The notes: generated by a model not told the origin, from the letters alone. 64,000 nucleotides of DNA from Corynebacterium aurimucosum ATCC 700975 (GCF_000022905.1 NC_012590.1:558001-622000), one strand, 5' to 3'. Positions 1-12,689 are shown, numbered from the stretch's first letter. Made by a program: numbers and translations.

Positions 1-381
1 TACCGCACCTGGCCTTTCTTCCGCTCCGTGTTCGCCAACATGGCGCAGGTCATGGCCAAGGCGGAGATGCAGCTAGCACGCCTGTACGCCAACTTGGTCG
101 ACGACAAGGAGACCGCGGACCGTATCTTCGGCCTGATTTCCGTGGAGTTTGAGCGCACCCGCGAGGTCTACCTCAAGGTCACCGGCAACGCGGATCTGGT
201 CAGTGAGAATCAGCGCCAGGCGAGGTCGCTCAAGCGGCGCTACCCATACCTGCTTCCGCTCAACGCCATCCAGTTGGAGTTGCTGCGTCGCTACCGCCGC
301 GGCGATGACCAGTTCCTAGTGTCCAAGACCATCCAGGTCACTATGAACGGGTTGGCCACCGCGCTGCGCAACGCCGGCTAA
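1..381 (+). CDS. ppc: phosphoenolpyruvate carboxylase, C-terminal part
   Basis: The reading frame is open from the first base, so only the last 126 residues of the protein are in the window. They match the C-terminal domain of PEP carboxylase, the anaplerotic enzyme making oxaloacetate from PEP and bicarbonate. Visible features are the run of helices ending in NAIQLELLRRYR and the family-typical end TMNGLATALRNAG, which helps form the active site. No convincing terminator hairpin follows the stop. The start lies outside the window. Confidence 0.93.
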   Translation, partial: YRTWPFFRSVFANMAQVMAKAEMQLARLYANLVDDKETADRIFGLISVEFERTREVYLKVTGNADLVSENQRQARSLKRRYPYLLPLNAIQLELLRRYRRGDDQFLVSKTIQVTMNGLATALRNAG

Positions 382-643
382 ACCGCCCGCCCGCTTCCCC
401 GCACATCCGGCCCAACCGCTCGGCCAGCCAACATTTTTGCGGGACAGGATTGAGCGCATGATCAGTTCCATAAGTTAAGCCGGCACGCCGAATGCCCCGC
501 GAGGAGATGATTCCCTGCGGGGTACGACCAAACAGTGCTGGAAGAATGCCCTGGCGTTGGTAGCGGCGTTGCTTGCACTGCTACCTGCACTGGCGGGACG
601 GGGCACACCGGTGCCTTAACGGGCATTAGGGTGAGTTGAAGAG
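382..643. other. gene-poor spacer, possible remnant of a secreted-protein gene
   Basis: No complete gene is visible between ppc and the HNH gene. One frame from about 502 to 619 reads like a signal peptide (TTKQCWKNALALVAALLALL, then PALAG) but has no ATG, GTG or TTG start and stops soon after, so it may be a decayed gene end. A weak inverted repeat CCCCGC/GCGGGG (495-500 and 517-522) lies in front of it. This is a description, not a gene call. Confidence 0.3.
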
Positions 644-1672
644 TTAGTTGAAGGTGCTGGTGAAGACCGGCGCGGCGTCGTATGGCGGGATCCATGCCAC
701 CCGCCCGCCGATGCGATCCATGTGGCCGCGTGAGGGCGGGGCATCGGGGTCATCGTCGTTGACTCCGTTGTGGTACGGGCACAGCGGCACCAGGTTGAGG
801 ATGTTGGTGGGCCCGCCGCGGGCCCAGGCCTTGATGTGGTGGATCTGGCACTTCTCAAAGGGAACCTTGCAGCCCTCCCACGCGCAGCAGGGATTCTCCG
901 CGGCCAAGGCGAGGCGCTGCTTGGCGGTGGCGAAACGCTGGAAGCGGAACACATCGAGCGGGCCATGCTCACGGCTGACCGCCACGATGATCCCCTTGTC
1001 CAGCAAAGCGCGCTCCACCAGTTGCGAGCCGGTCATGGTCGCGCCACTGGTGGTGCGGACAATGAACTCTTCGCCGTCCTTGTCGGTATTTCCCTTGAGC
1101 AGCTCGGCGTAGTCATCAAGCTGCAGGACCGCCATGGTGGCAACCTCAGTCTTGACGCCGCCACCGTCCAGATTTTCCAAGAAACTCTCGCCGGGGCGTT
1201 CCTGGTCGATGCTCTCGAATACGCCAGTCAGCTGCAGCGAGTCCGCGGTGACCGTGAGCGTGGCCAGGCCGTTGCCATGCTGGGTGAGCTTGGCGCGCTC
1301 GGCATATGTGCGGGGCTTGCGCATCTGACGTAGGCGCTTGCGCGCTACCTTTTCCACTAGCTCCGCGCTGGTCTGGCACAGCTCTACCCGCAAGTCCCAG
1401 GCCTTGTTGTGGTCCCGGACTTTGTCCACAAAGTGCTCGATAAGCTGCAAGGTCACCAGCCCGTGCCCGCGCCGGCGCGCGGCTTCTACCGCCGTACGCT
1501 GCTTCTTCGTCGAAGAGGTGTGCCCGAAGTAGGTGTGGTGGAGGGAGAGGAACACGGTGGCGTCGGCAGGCGCGGCGCCGAGGGCCACCAAGTCAGATTC
1601 AGACAGGCCCGCGCACTCGGCCACCAGGTCAATGGCGCGGCCGAGGGCGGCGAAGTACGTCTGCAATCTCAT
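644..1672 (-). CDS. HNH endonuclease domain protein (DUF222/13E12-like)
   Basis: A 342-residue protein with a long helical N-terminal region and a C-terminal HNH nuclease motif: Cys pair region (CCAWEGC), IHH, then NLVPLCPYHNG. This layout is that of the actinobacterial DUF222-HNH proteins (13E12 family in mycobacteria), often present in several copies per genome; their cellular role is unknown and mobility has been suggested. The ATG at 1672 (MRLQTYFAALGR) is preferred over an upstream start at 1708 because the upstream residues look non-family and the ATG has a weak GGGT ahead of it. Confidence 0.8.
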   Translation of the reverse strand: MRLQTYFAALGRAIDLVAECAGLSESDLVALGAAPADATVFLSLHHTYFGHTSSTKKQRTAVEAARRRGHGLVTLQLIEHFVDKVRDHNKAWDLRVELCQTSAELVEKVARKRLRQMRKPRTYAERAKLTQHGNGLATLTVTADSLQLTGVFESIDQERPGESFLENLDGGGVKTEVATMAVLQLDDYAELLKGNTDKDGEEFIVRTTSGATMTGSQLVERALLDKGIIVAVSREHGPLDVFRFQRFATAKQRLALAAENPCCAWEGCKVPFEKCQIHHIKAWARGGPTNILNLVPLCPYHNGVNDDDPDAPPSRGHMDRIGGRVAWIPPYDAAPVFTSTFN

Positions 1673-1764
1673 ACCCTGCAGCCTAAAAGCACCCCATCCC
1701 ACCGCCAAGACCCCAACCAGCTACCCACCGAAATCTGTGGATAACTAGTCGGCACTCGGTTTGA

Positions 1765-1789
1765 GAGCTCGGCCTTAGATGCCGAGCTC
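1765..1789 (-). terminator. hairpin downstream of the M3 peptidase gene
   Basis: Perfect 9-bp inverted repeat GAGCTCGGC / GCCGAGCTC with a 7-nt loop, lying between the peptidase stop and the HNH gene start. It has no strong T-tract on either strand, so it is terminator-like rather than a textbook terminator. Confidence 0.5.
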
Positions 1790-1836
1790 GTGGTGTTTGC
1801 TTGTCAGTATTCTGCGCGGGTCAGGCTTCGTGGGTA

Positions 1837-3888
1837 CTAGGCGCCGGCGAGGCCGCGGCGCTTGAGCAGCGGCGCAACGTCCTTGTCGCGGCCGCGGAAC
1901 TCGCGGTAGGCCTCCGTGAAGTCGCGGGACGCGCCCTTCGACAGGATGACATTGCGGAACTTCTGACCGGCTGCGTGAAGGTCGGTCTGCTCCTTGAACC
2001 ACTCGAAACCATCGGCGTCGAGCGCTTCGGCCCACAGGTAGGAGTAGTAGCCCGCGGAGTAGCCACCGGCGAAGATGTGGTTGAAGTAGGTCGAGCGGTA
2101 GCGCGGGGCGATGAGCTTGTTGTCCAGTCCGGCCGCGCGCAGGGCCTCGGCCTCGAATTCGGCGACGGCCTCCGGGGTGGCCTCCAGCTTGGCGGCGTCG
2201 GCAGCACTCAGGGAATGCCACGCGAGGTCGATGATCGATGCCCCCAGATACTCCGACGTGGCGAATCCCTGGCCGAACTCGGAGGCGGCGGAGATGGCGT
2301 CGAGAAGCTCGTCCGGAATCGGTTCGCCCGTTTCCACGTGGCGGGCGTACTCCTTGACCAAGTTCTTATCGAGCGCCCAGTTCTCATTGATCTGCGAGGG
2401 GAACTCCACCCAGTCGCGCGGCACGTTGGTGCCGGCGAAGGTGGGGTAGCGGACGTCGGAAAGCAGGCCGTGCAGGGCGTGGCCGAATTCGTGGAAGACG
2501 GTGCGGACCTCGTCCATGCTGAGCAGCGGTTGGGATCCGTCGGTGGGCTTGGTGATGCCCATGACGTTGACGATGACCGGCTTGCGCTCCAGCAGTCGGG
2601 ACTGCCCCACGAATTCGCTCATCCACGCGCCGCCGCGCTTGGTGGGGCGCCCGAAGTAGTCGGTAAGGAGAAGGCCGATCCCCTTATCCTCGTGCGAGTC
2701 GATGCCTACGTGCGAGATGTCCCCATCTCGCACCTCCCACACACGAACCCCCTCCGCATAGCCTTCGAGGTCATCGCGCGGGGTGACGGTGATGCCGTAA
2801 AGGCGCTCGGCGGCGGCAAAGACGCCCTTCTCCAGGACCTGGTCCAGCGGGAAGTATTTGCGCAGTTCGTCCTCATCGAGGGAGAAGTCGCGGGCGCGGA
2901 CCTTGGATTCCCAATAAGGCCAGTCCGCGGCGCTGAAACCCTGGCCGTTGAGCGTTGCTTCCTCCGCGAGGAGCTTCTGCTCGCCTTCGGCGTTGGCCGC
3001 GGCGGCGGGGGCGAGGTCGAAGAGCATGGTGCGGGCGGCATCGGCAGTCGCGGCGGTTTCCTCGGCGATGACGTAGTCGGCATGCGTGGCAAATCCCAGC
3101 AGCTCGGCGCGCTCGGCGCGCAGCTGGACGGCCTCGATGAGACCCGGGATGTTGTTCTCGGAGCCCCTGCTTGCCGACGCCCCATACAACCTCCCCCTCG
3201 CATCCTCCCGCACCAGACGGCTCAGCTCCGATTGCACGGTCGGCAGCTCCAGCGGGATGACAAAACCTTCGCGGCCTAACGCCTCGGCATCGGCCTTGGC
3301 GGAGGCGATGCGCTCGGCGGGCAGGCCCTCGAGTTCCTCTTCGGTGAAGGAAACCGCGCGCTCGCGGGTAGACGCCATGAGATTGCGGCCGAATTCTTCG
3401 GAGAGCGCAGACAGGCGCTGGTTGATTTCGGAGAGACGGGCCTTGCCGGCCGCGTCGAGGTCGGCGCCCTTGCGGGCAAAGGTGCGCAGGAGGTGGTCGT
3501 GGAGGCGCTGGCCTTCGGCGTCGTCGGCAGGCGGCGTGGCCTCCTTGATGCGCGCGTAGAGCACCTCGTTCTGGTAGATCGCGTCATAGTGCGCGGACAA
3601 GCGCGGGTAGATGTCGGCGGCGATCTCCTCCATCTCATCAGTGACATCCGTGCCGGAGAGGTTGCCAAAGACCGCCATGACGCGGTCAAGGTCCTGGCCG
3701 GAGCGCTCGAGCGCCTCCACGGTGTTCTCCCACGTGGGCGCGGTGGGGTTGTCGGTGATGGAGGCGATTTCGGCGTCGTGAAGCGCGAGTGCTTCGTCGA
3801 AGGCAGGGCGGTAGTGCTCTACCTTGATCTCCGCAAACGGCGGGAGCTGGTAGGGCAGCGTGGAGGGGGTCAGTAGTGGGTTAGTCAT
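1837..3888 (-). CDS. dcp: M3 family oligopeptidase / peptidyl-dipeptidase
   Basis: A 683-residue cytoplasmic zinc metallopeptidase of family M3, the usual length for Dcp/oligopeptidase A, which degrade short peptides. The zinc motif HEFGH is at about residues 466-470, and the downstream family region around WVEFPSQINENW and the C-terminal GGYSAGYYSYLWAE stretch (substrate-binding Tyr/Gly segment) are intact. It starts with ATG (MTNPLLTPSTLPYQLPPF). It stands alone, transcribed toward the HNH gene. The family is certain; whether it is Dcp-like (dipeptides off C-termini) or OpdA-like cannot be settled from sequence alone. Confidence 0.88.
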   Translation of the reverse strand: MTNPLLTPSTLPYQLPPFAEIKVEHYRPAFDEALALHDAEIASITDNPTAPTWENTVEALERSGQDLDRVMAVFGNLSGTDVTDEMEEIAADIYPRLSAHYDAIYQNEVLYARIKEATPPADDAEGQRLHDHLLRTFARKGADLDAAGKARLSEINQRLSALSEEFGRNLMASTRERAVSFTEEELEGLPAERIASAKADAEALGREGFVIPLELPTVQSELSRLVREDARGRLYGASASRGSENNIPGLIEAVQLRAERAELLGFATHADYVIAEETAATADAARTMLFDLAPAAAANAEGEQKLLAEEATLNGQGFSAADWPYWESKVRARDFSLDEDELRKYFPLDQVLEKGVFAAAERLYGITVTPRDDLEGYAEGVRVWEVRDGDISHVGIDSHEDKGIGLLLTDYFGRPTKRGGAWMSEFVGQSRLLERKPVIVNVMGITKPTDGSQPLLSMDEVRTVFHEFGHALHGLLSDVRYPTFAGTNVPRDWVEFPSQINENWALDKNLVKEYARHVETGEPIPDELLDAISAASEFGQGFATSEYLGASIIDLAWHSLSAADAAKLEATPEAVAEFEAEALRAAGLDNKLIAPRYRSTYFNHIFAGGYSAGYYSYLWAEALDADGFEWFKEQTDLHAAGQKFRNVILSKGASRDFTEAYREFRGRDKDVAPLLKRRGLAGA

Positions 3889-3940
3889 AAGAAACTACCG
3901 TACCTAATAAGCTCCGCCCTATGTGATGGCTTTCACTAAA

Positions 3941-5308
3941 CTATCCGACCGGAACCGGTGTGCGCTCCTTGCGCGGGGCGGTGGCACGGTTTACCAGGAT
4001 GACATCGAGAATCAGGAACGCTGCCAAGGTGATTCCTAAGAGCGGTAGGAAGACGCCGACGGTGGCGGCGAAGAGCGCGCCCAACCCTGTGGTGGCCCAG
4101 GAGAAGTGGGCAGTCGGGAGGAAGCGTGGGCGACGTTTCCACCACATGTAGTACCCCAGCACTACGAGAGCGGCGGTGGACAGCCCCAGTGCGAGCAGCG
4201 CAATCTGCAGAGGAAGGCCGAACATGATGCCCATGTGCAGGTAGATGCCCCAGCTGCTGAGCTTGCTAAACAGCGGCAGGCTGGAGAAAGGCTGGCGGTC
4301 GATGATCTCTCCGGTGGCGCCATCTACCGAAATTGCATCGGAGGTGGTACGCCATTCCACCCAGCGTTCGCTGACCTGCCAGGCGGAGTTGGCGTCCTCC
4401 GGCGGGTACAGGCGCAGCGGTCCGGTCAGCCCCTCGGCGCGGCCGGTGGCGAGGACGCGCTCGGCCTCGGTAGCTACGCTCGAGCTTGACGACGCCCCTC
4501 CAACCCCATGCCCTTCATGACCTTCATGCCCGGTGTGCTCATGCGTTTCAGCGGTGGTGCCGGGGAGGGCAGTCTCGATGGGGGTGGCCTTCCAGTTCAT
4601 GCGCTCGACGAGGGAATCGACGTTGTCGCCGGCCAGTCCCGACCACGTGATACCGGTGGCAGAGAGGCCAAGCAGGCCGATGAAGATCCAGGCGCCAATA
4701 GTGGAATGCAGGCGGGTGGCCTTCCAGCGGGCAGAGCGCTTGGGCTGGCGTTGGGTGGCGTTCGCGGTTGCCTTGTTCTTCGGGCGGCGGCGAATCCACC
4801 ACATATAGAGGCCGCCGCAGGCCATGACCCACAACCACGAGGCGGCAAGCTCCGAGTAGAGCTCGCCGACCTTGCCCAAGTGGAAGCTTTCGTGCAGGGA
4901 GGAAATCCAGCGGCGCAGCGGCATCTCGCCCAAGCCGGAATAGGTGGGGTAGTCCCCGATGACCTTGGCGGTGGCGGGGTTGATGAAGACGGTGCGCTGC
5001 AGGCTTTCATCGATGCTGTCATCGGAGACCAGCACGCGCGTCGAATCCGTGGGGCTGGTTGCCGGCCAGACTTGGGACACGGGCATGTCAGAGTGCTCGT
5101 GCTGTGCGGCCTGGATTTGTTCTTCCAAGCTCACGGGGTGCTCGACTGCCGGAACGGTCATGACGTCGCGGTACACCACCTTCTCCAGGGTGGGTGCCAT
5201 GGCATAGAGGCAGCCAGTCAATGCCGCAACGAGGATGAAGGGGCCGACGAACATGCCGCCATAAAAGTGGATGCGTTGAATGAAGGATCGCAGAGCCGTC
5301 CGACTCAT
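3941..5308 (-). CDS. PepSY-associated transmembrane protein
   Basis: A 455-residue membrane protein with an N-terminal TM helix (FYGGMFVGPFILVAALTGCLYAM), a second helix near residues 145-165, a large extracytoplasmic region and more TM helices at the C-terminus, as in PepSY-TM (PiuB-like) iron-regulated proteins. A histidine-rich stretch (HEHTGHEGHEGHG, about residues 252-264) lies in the extracytoplasmic part and could bind metal. Such genes are often linked to siderophore or haem uptake, but none is adjacent here and no clear DtxR box was seen upstream. Start ATG at 5308 has AAAGAG about 9 nt upstream. Confidence 0.82.
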   Translation of the reverse strand: MSRTALRSFIQRIHFYGGMFVGPFILVAALTGCLYAMAPTLEKVVYRDVMTVPAVEHPVSLEEQIQAAQHEHSDMPVSQVWPATSPTDSTRVLVSDDSIDESLQRTVFINPATAKVIGDYPTYSGLGEMPLRRWISSLHESFHLGKVGELYSELAASWLWVMACGGLYMWWIRRRPKNKATANATQRQPKRSARWKATRLHSTIGAWIFIGLLGLSATGITWSGLAGDNVDSLVERMNWKATPIETALPGTTAETHEHTGHEGHEGHGVGGASSSSSVATEAERVLATGRAEGLTGPLRLYPPEDANSAWQVSERWVEWRTTSDAISVDGATGEIIDRQPFSSLPLFSKLSSWGIYLHMGIMFGLPLQIALLALGLSTAALVVLGYYMWWKRRPRFLPTAHFSWATTGLGALFAATVGVFLPLLGITLAAFLILDVILVNRATAPRKERTPVPVG

Positions 5309-5599
5309 AAGTAGTGCTCTTTCGGGGTCTATCGATTAGGGCCCCTGCTGAACGTTCGCGGGGCGTTCAGGAGGGGTGATGGACAGGCGCTGATATCAAC
5401 TGCACTAGTAGTCGGAGGCGATGGTTTCTCGGTTCCCGAGTATTGAAAACTTTTTAACTAACTGGGGGCCTCGGTGTTCAAAGGATGAAAACCCCGCGAG
5501 ATAAGGCGCGAGAAGCAAGAAACAGTCTTCGCAGCTCAACGGGTAAAAATAGCGTCGCGGGGTGCTGTTTTAGGACTGTTTGTGGTTAATGAAGCAAGA
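5309..5599. other. intergenic region between PepSY gene and icd terminator
   Basis: No gene is supported here. It should hold the promoter of the PepSY gene (minus strand). Apart from the dyad at 5348-5370 I see no recognisable element; a 19-bp DtxR-type palindrome was looked for and not found. Confidence 0.5.
5348..5370 (-). promoter_or_regulatory. inverted repeat upstream of PepSY gene
   Basis: CTGAACG and CGTTCAG (7 bp each, 9-nt spacer) lie 40-62 bp upstream of the PepSY start codon. The position suits an operator or a leader hairpin; no regulator is identifiable. Confidence 0.35.
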
Positions 5600-5634
5600 A
5601 AAGGCTCGACCCACTCATCGTGGATCGAGCCTTT
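5600..5634 (-). terminator. Rho-independent terminator of icd
   Basis: A hairpin AAAGGCTCGA...TCGAGCCTTT, stem extended to about 14 bp with one mismatch, is followed on the minus strand by TTTTCTTGCTT. It lies about 52 nt after the icd stop. Confidence 0.85.
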
Positions 5635-5685
5635 GTGGTGGCTAGCCCTGGCTTAAGACGCAGGGGCTAGAGGAGAAGCGGGGAG

Positions 5686-7917
<2,232 letters not shown>

Positions 7918-8042
7918 CTTATTTTCTCGCGGTGCTGGTCCCCCTGTGACTCGCGCCACCAGCGGGGGAGGGCTGTGTACTTGGCACAACCTTTCCGGCT
8001 GAACTTACGAGCTCGGGAGGGGAAGTACTAAGGTCTGCCCAC

Positions 8043-9287
8043 GTGAAAGCGAAGAATACCCGTATCCAACGCCGCCCCGTCCCACGCCAGACGGAAATCT
8101 CCACGACGCGCCGCACCATCGTCATGATTGCCATGGCGCTGGGCGCTTTTGCCATCGGCACCACGGAGTTCACCTCGATGGGCCTGCTGCCGCTCATCGC
8201 GGATGATTTCGGGATTACGGAAGACACGGCGTCGGTAGTCATCTCCGTCTACGCGCTCGGCGTTGTCGTGGGCGCGCCGGTCATCGCTGCACTCACGGGC
8301 AAGCTCCCACGCCGCCGCCTCATTATCCTGCTTATTGGTTTCTTGCTCGTGGGCAACCTGCTCACGGCCTTGGCCCCGAACTACGGAGTTCTGCTGGTGG
8401 CGCGCTTCATCGCTGGCCTGCCGCACGGCGCGTACTTCTCCGTAGCTAACCTGGCGGCGGTCTCGATGGCACCTCCTGGCCGCCAAGGTTTTGCCATGTC
8501 GATGGTGGGCATGGGCCTGTCCATCGCCACCGTGATCGGCGTGCCCGCGGCCCAGGCCCTAGGCCAGGGATTGGGCTGGCATGCGGCGTACTTTTTGGTC
8601 GTGGCCATTGCGGGGCTCACGATGATCCTGCTCTTTTTCCTTTTCCCACACATGACGCGCATGCCACAAACAGATATGTTTACTGAGCTCGGTGCTTTGA
8701 AGAACAGCCAGGTTCTGCTCACCGTGTTCCTCGGCACCGTTGGCTTCGGCGGCATGTTCGCCGTCTATACCTACATCACGTGGACCATGACGGACGTCGC
8801 CGGCATGGACCCGAGCCACACCTGGATTGTGCTCATGGCCTATGGCATCGGCATGACCACCGGCAACGTCGCCGGTGGCTGGTTGGCGGACCGCAACCTG
8901 GAATTCGGAATCATTTTTGCGCTGATCTGCATGGTTGGAGTGTCGGTGACCTTCTACTTCGTGGCGCACAGCGCGTGGGCGGGCACGGTCGTCTTTGGCG
9001 TCCTCGCCTTCTTTGGCTCCATCCTTGTGCCTTCCCTGCAGCTGCGCTTGGTCAACGTGGCGGGGGATGCGCAGACCCTCGCGGCGGCGTTGAACCAGTC
9101 CGCCCTCAACATCGCCAATGCGGCGGGCGCGGCCATCGGCGGCGCAGTCGTGGGCGCGGGCTACTCCTATAACTCCACCGCGCTGGCCGGGGCGGGCCTG
9201 GCGGTGGCAGGCTGCCTCACCTGGGTTATCACCATGTGGGACAAGCGCCGTCTAGCCCCTTCCGTGAAGATTATTGAACAGAGTTAG
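8043..9287 (+). CDS. MFS transporter, DHA1-type exporter
   Basis: A 414-residue protein with about 12 hydrophobic segments and the AraJ/sugar-efflux type signature TTEFTSMGLLPLIADDFGI in TM1 and LPRRRLIIL after TM2 (motif A region). Members export sugars or drugs by proton antiport; the substrate is unknown here. The start is GTG at 8043 (KAKNTRIQRRPVPRQTE), giving a short basic cytoplasmic tail; the upstream GGAGGGG is somewhat distant, so an internal ATG is possible. It ends 10 bp before xthA. Confidence 0.82.
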   Translation: MKAKNTRIQRRPVPRQTEISTTRRTIVMIAMALGAFAIGTTEFTSMGLLPLIADDFGITEDTASVVISVYALGVVVGAPVIAALTGKLPRRRLIILLIGFLLVGNLLTALAPNYGVLLVARFIAGLPHGAYFSVANLAAVSMAPPGRQGFAMSMVGMGLSIATVIGVPAAQALGQGLGWHAAYFLVVAIAGLTMILLFFLFPHMTRMPQTDMFTELGALKNSQVLLTVFLGTVGFGGMFAVYTYITWTMTDVAGMDPSHTWIVLMAYGIGMTTGNVAGGWLADRNLEFGIIFALICMVGVSVTFYFVAHSAWAGTVVFGVLAFFGSILVPSLQLRLVNVAGDAQTLAAALNQSALNIANAAGAAIGGAVVGAGYSYNSTALAGAGLAVAGCLTWVITMWDKRRLAPSVKIIEQS

Positions 9288-9297
9288 ACTGGCCGGC

Positions 9298-10197
9298 ATG
9301 AGTTTCACCATCGCCTCCGTCAACGTCAACGGCATCCGCGCGGCCTGCAAACAGCGCAACGAGAACAACCCGGGCATGAACGCGTGGCTGGAGACCACTC
9401 CGGCCGACGTCGTCCTTATGCAGGAGGTGCGCGCCAACCCCGAGCAGACCCAGAAGGCTCTGGCCCCGGCTCTGGAGGCCGGATGGAACCTGGTACAGGC
9501 CGAATCCGCCGCCAAGGGCCGCGCGGGCGTGGGCATCCTATCGAAGCATGCGCTTGGCGACGTCTCCGTAGGCTTCGGCTCCTTCGCCGAATCCGGCCGC
9601 TTCATCGCCGCCACCGTGGAAGGCGTGCGGGTGGCTTCCCTGTATTTGCCGTCTGGTGATACCGATTCCCCGAAGCAAGATGAGAAGTACTTGTTCTTGG
9701 ATGAGTTCTCTGAAGTTTTGGATGAGATGGCTGCAACGTACCCGGAGGCCGTCATCGGCGGTGACTGGAATATTTGCCACCGCGCCCAGGACCTAAAGAA
9801 CAACAAGGCCAACGAGAAAAAGTCCGGCCACCTGCCGGAAGAGCGCGCCTTCATGGACCGCGTATTCGGTTCTTTCCCGGATGAGCAGCCGCAAGACAAG
9901 AAGGGGCTCGGGAACTGGCTCGGCGTGGTGGACTATGAAACCAAGACCGCCTGGGAGGCGGCTGCGGATCCGCAGTGGTTTGACGTCGCCAGGCGCCTGC
10001 ACCCGGAGGCGGATGGCCCCTACACGTGGTGGACCTACCGTGGCCAGGCTTTCAACAACGATGCCGGGTGGCGCATTGACTATCAAGCGGCCACGAAGGC
10101 CATGCTGGAGCGCGCGCAGCGCACGTGGGTGGAGAAAGCACCAACGGTGGAGGAGCGCTGGTCCGATCACTCTCCGCTTCTGGTGGAGTACAAGTAG
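9298..10197 (+). CDS. xthA: exodeoxyribonuclease III
   Basis: A 299-residue endonuclease/exonuclease/phosphatase-fold enzyme that removes 3' blocks and cuts at abasic sites in base-excision repair. Motifs visible are ASVNVNGIRAA at the N-terminus (metal-binding Asn), LMQEVRA (catalytic Glu), GDWNICHRAQDLKN (Asp/Asn) and the C-terminal DHSPLLV (Asp/His). ATG at 9298 starts the conserved MSFTIASVNVNG; a TTG at 9274 would overlap the MFS gene and adds unrelated residues. Confidence 0.93.
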   Translation: MSFTIASVNVNGIRAACKQRNENNPGMNAWLETTPADVVLMQEVRANPEQTQKALAPALEAGWNLVQAESAAKGRAGVGILSKHALGDVSVGFGSFAESGRFIAATVEGVRVASLYLPSGDTDSPKQDEKYLFLDEFSEVLDEMAATYPEAVIGGDWNICHRAQDLKNNKANEKKSGHLPEERAFMDRVFGSFPDEQPQDKKGLGNWLGVVDYETKTAWEAAADPQWFDVARRLHPEADGPYTWWTYRGQAFNNDAGWRIDYQAATKAMLERAQRTWVEKAPTVEERWSDHSPLLVEYK

Positions 10198-10262
10198 CCC
10201 ACTCCAAGTAGTGGTACGATAATTCCGTCTTAACGTCCTTTTCTATTTCGCAGGAGATGCTC

Positions 10263-10454
10263 ATGACCCGCGCAATCATCTACTTTGTCCTCGGCGCTAT
10301 TCTGCTTGCCCTGGGTATCTGGTGGTGGACCATCGTCGGACCGTCCTTTGCCTTCCTTGGCCCGATCATCCTCCAGGGCGTTGGTGGCGCGTTCATGGTG
10401 GCTGGTTTCGCCGTTATGATGGACGTTATTAGCCCGACCTCCCGCAAGATTTAA
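10263..10454 (+). CDS. small two-helix membrane protein, unknown function
   Basis: A 63-residue product made of two hydrophobic helices (AIIYFVLGAILLALGIWWW and GGAFMVAGFAVMMDVI) separated by a Gly/Pro-containing loop, with a short basic tail. The ATG at 10263 is preferred because CAGGAG lies 7 nt upstream; an ATG at 10257 would sit directly on that ribosome site. It lies between xthA and trpS in the same direction. No family function is recognised. Confidence 0.65.
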   Translation: MTRAIIYFVLGAILLALGIWWWTIVGPSFAFLGPIILQGVGGAFMVAGFAVMMDVISPTSRKI

Positions 10455-10497
10455 CTGAGGCAGCGCCGCCCCAGCGGAGGCGGGCAGAGTAGAGTAG

Positions 10498-11538
<1,041 letters not shown>

Positions 11539-11600
11539 GTTGGCTAGCATGACGAAGACTGTGTAGAGGATTCTGTAATTAACTTTTAAGGGGAAGGCCT

Positions 11601-12683
11601 GTGGCGCCAACGACACGACCTGATGAGAAGAAGACCGATGATTACGGCATCGAGCGTGCCTATGCCGATGAGCCGGGCGCGGTAGATAAAGTCCGCGAGA
11701 AGTCCGGCTTCATCGACCACATCATGAAGATGCTGGACCGCTATGGCAGCCAAGGCGGCAACCAGTTCGCAGCAGGAATTACGTATTTCTCGGTCCTGGC
11801 TCTCTTCCCGATCTTCATGCTCACCGTGGCCGCTGCCGCGACCGTGCTGGCGAATCGCCCCGATCTCATGCAGCAACTGGAGGAGCAGATCACCAACGCT
11901 GTGTCGGGGGATCTGGGAAATTCGATCACGGAGCTTCTCCACACCGCAATTGAACAGCGCGGCGCGATGTACGGCATCGGTGGCCTCACCACCCTGTGGT
12001 CTGGACTCGGCTGGATGAACAACTTGCGCATCGGCATTTCGGCGATGTGGATGCAGGATCCGACTGACGCCCCGGGCAACTTTGTGACCAAGAAGCTCAG
12101 CGACCTGCTGGGGCTCATCGGCCTACTCGTGGCCATGGTTATTGCCTTCGGCGTGACGGCGGCCGGTTCCTCCGGGCTGACCCAAAAGATCTTCGAGTGG
12201 GTTGGCATTGAGTCCTTCCCCGGTATGGGGACCGTGCTGGTTATCGCAGGAATCGTGATCGGCCTAATCGCTAACTTCCTCGTCTTCTGGTGGATGGTGG
12301 CCTTCCTACCGCGCACGAAGGTACCCACCAAGTCGGGCCTGATGGGCGCGGCCATCGGCGCGGTGCTCTTTGAAGCCATCAAGCAGCTGTCCACCGTCAT
12401 CATGTCCTCCGCGGCGGGCAACCCAGCCGGTGCCGTGTTCGGCCCCGTCATCGTCCTCATGGTTGTCATGTACCTGGTCTGGCGCGTCGTGCTTTATGTC
12501 TCCGCGTGGACGGCTACCACCGAAGAGTCCCTCGAACTGTTGGTTCCGCCGGTTCCGGATCAGGCAGTCATCCGCGTCCGCAACGAGATCCGCCAGGGCC
12601 CGAACACGGGCGTGACCTTGGGCGCCGGTGCTGCCCTTGGTGCGGCCGCCGCGGGTGCGTGGGCCCTGCTGCGCCGAAAGTAG
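11601..12683 (+). CDS. YihY/BrkB-family inner membrane protein
   Basis: A 360-residue multispanning protein. The charged N-terminal 50 residues are followed by GGNQFAAGITYFSVLALFPIFML, the family-defining first helix, then five further hydrophobic segments, ending in a C-terminal GAALGAAAAGAWALLRRK tail. The family was once called RNase BN in error; its function is not established. GTG start at 11601 follows AAGGGGAAGG at good spacing. It lies 62 bp downstream of trpS and 6 bp upstream of the RDD gene, so these two probably share a transcript. Confidence 0.85.
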   Translation: MAPTTRPDEKKTDDYGIERAYADEPGAVDKVREKSGFIDHIMKMLDRYGSQGGNQFAAGITYFSVLALFPIFMLTVAAAATVLANRPDLMQQLEEQITNAVSGDLGNSITELLHTAIEQRGAMYGIGGLTTLWSGLGWMNNLRIGISAMWMQDPTDAPGNFVTKKLSDLLGLIGLLVAMVIAFGVTAAGSSGLTQKIFEWVGIESFPGMGTVLVIAGIVIGLIANFLVFWWMVAFLPRTKVPTKSGLMGAAIGAVLFEAIKQLSTVIMSSAAGNPAGAVFGPVIVLMVVMYLVWRVVLYVSAWTATTEESLELLVPPVPDQAVIRVRNEIRQGPNTGVTLGAGAALGAAAAGAWALLRRK

Positions 12684-12689
12684 GGCGGG

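Noticed and set aside
1801..3279. 492-codon open frame on the plus strand over the M3 peptidase gene
   Set aside because: It is antisense to a gene with a full catalytic motif; high-GC codon usage creates such frames and the translation has no family features.
5309..5600. DtxR iron box upstream of the PepSY gene
   Set aside because: Looked for because PepSY-TM genes are often iron-regulated, but no sequence close to the 19-bp TTAGGTTAG-type palindrome is present.
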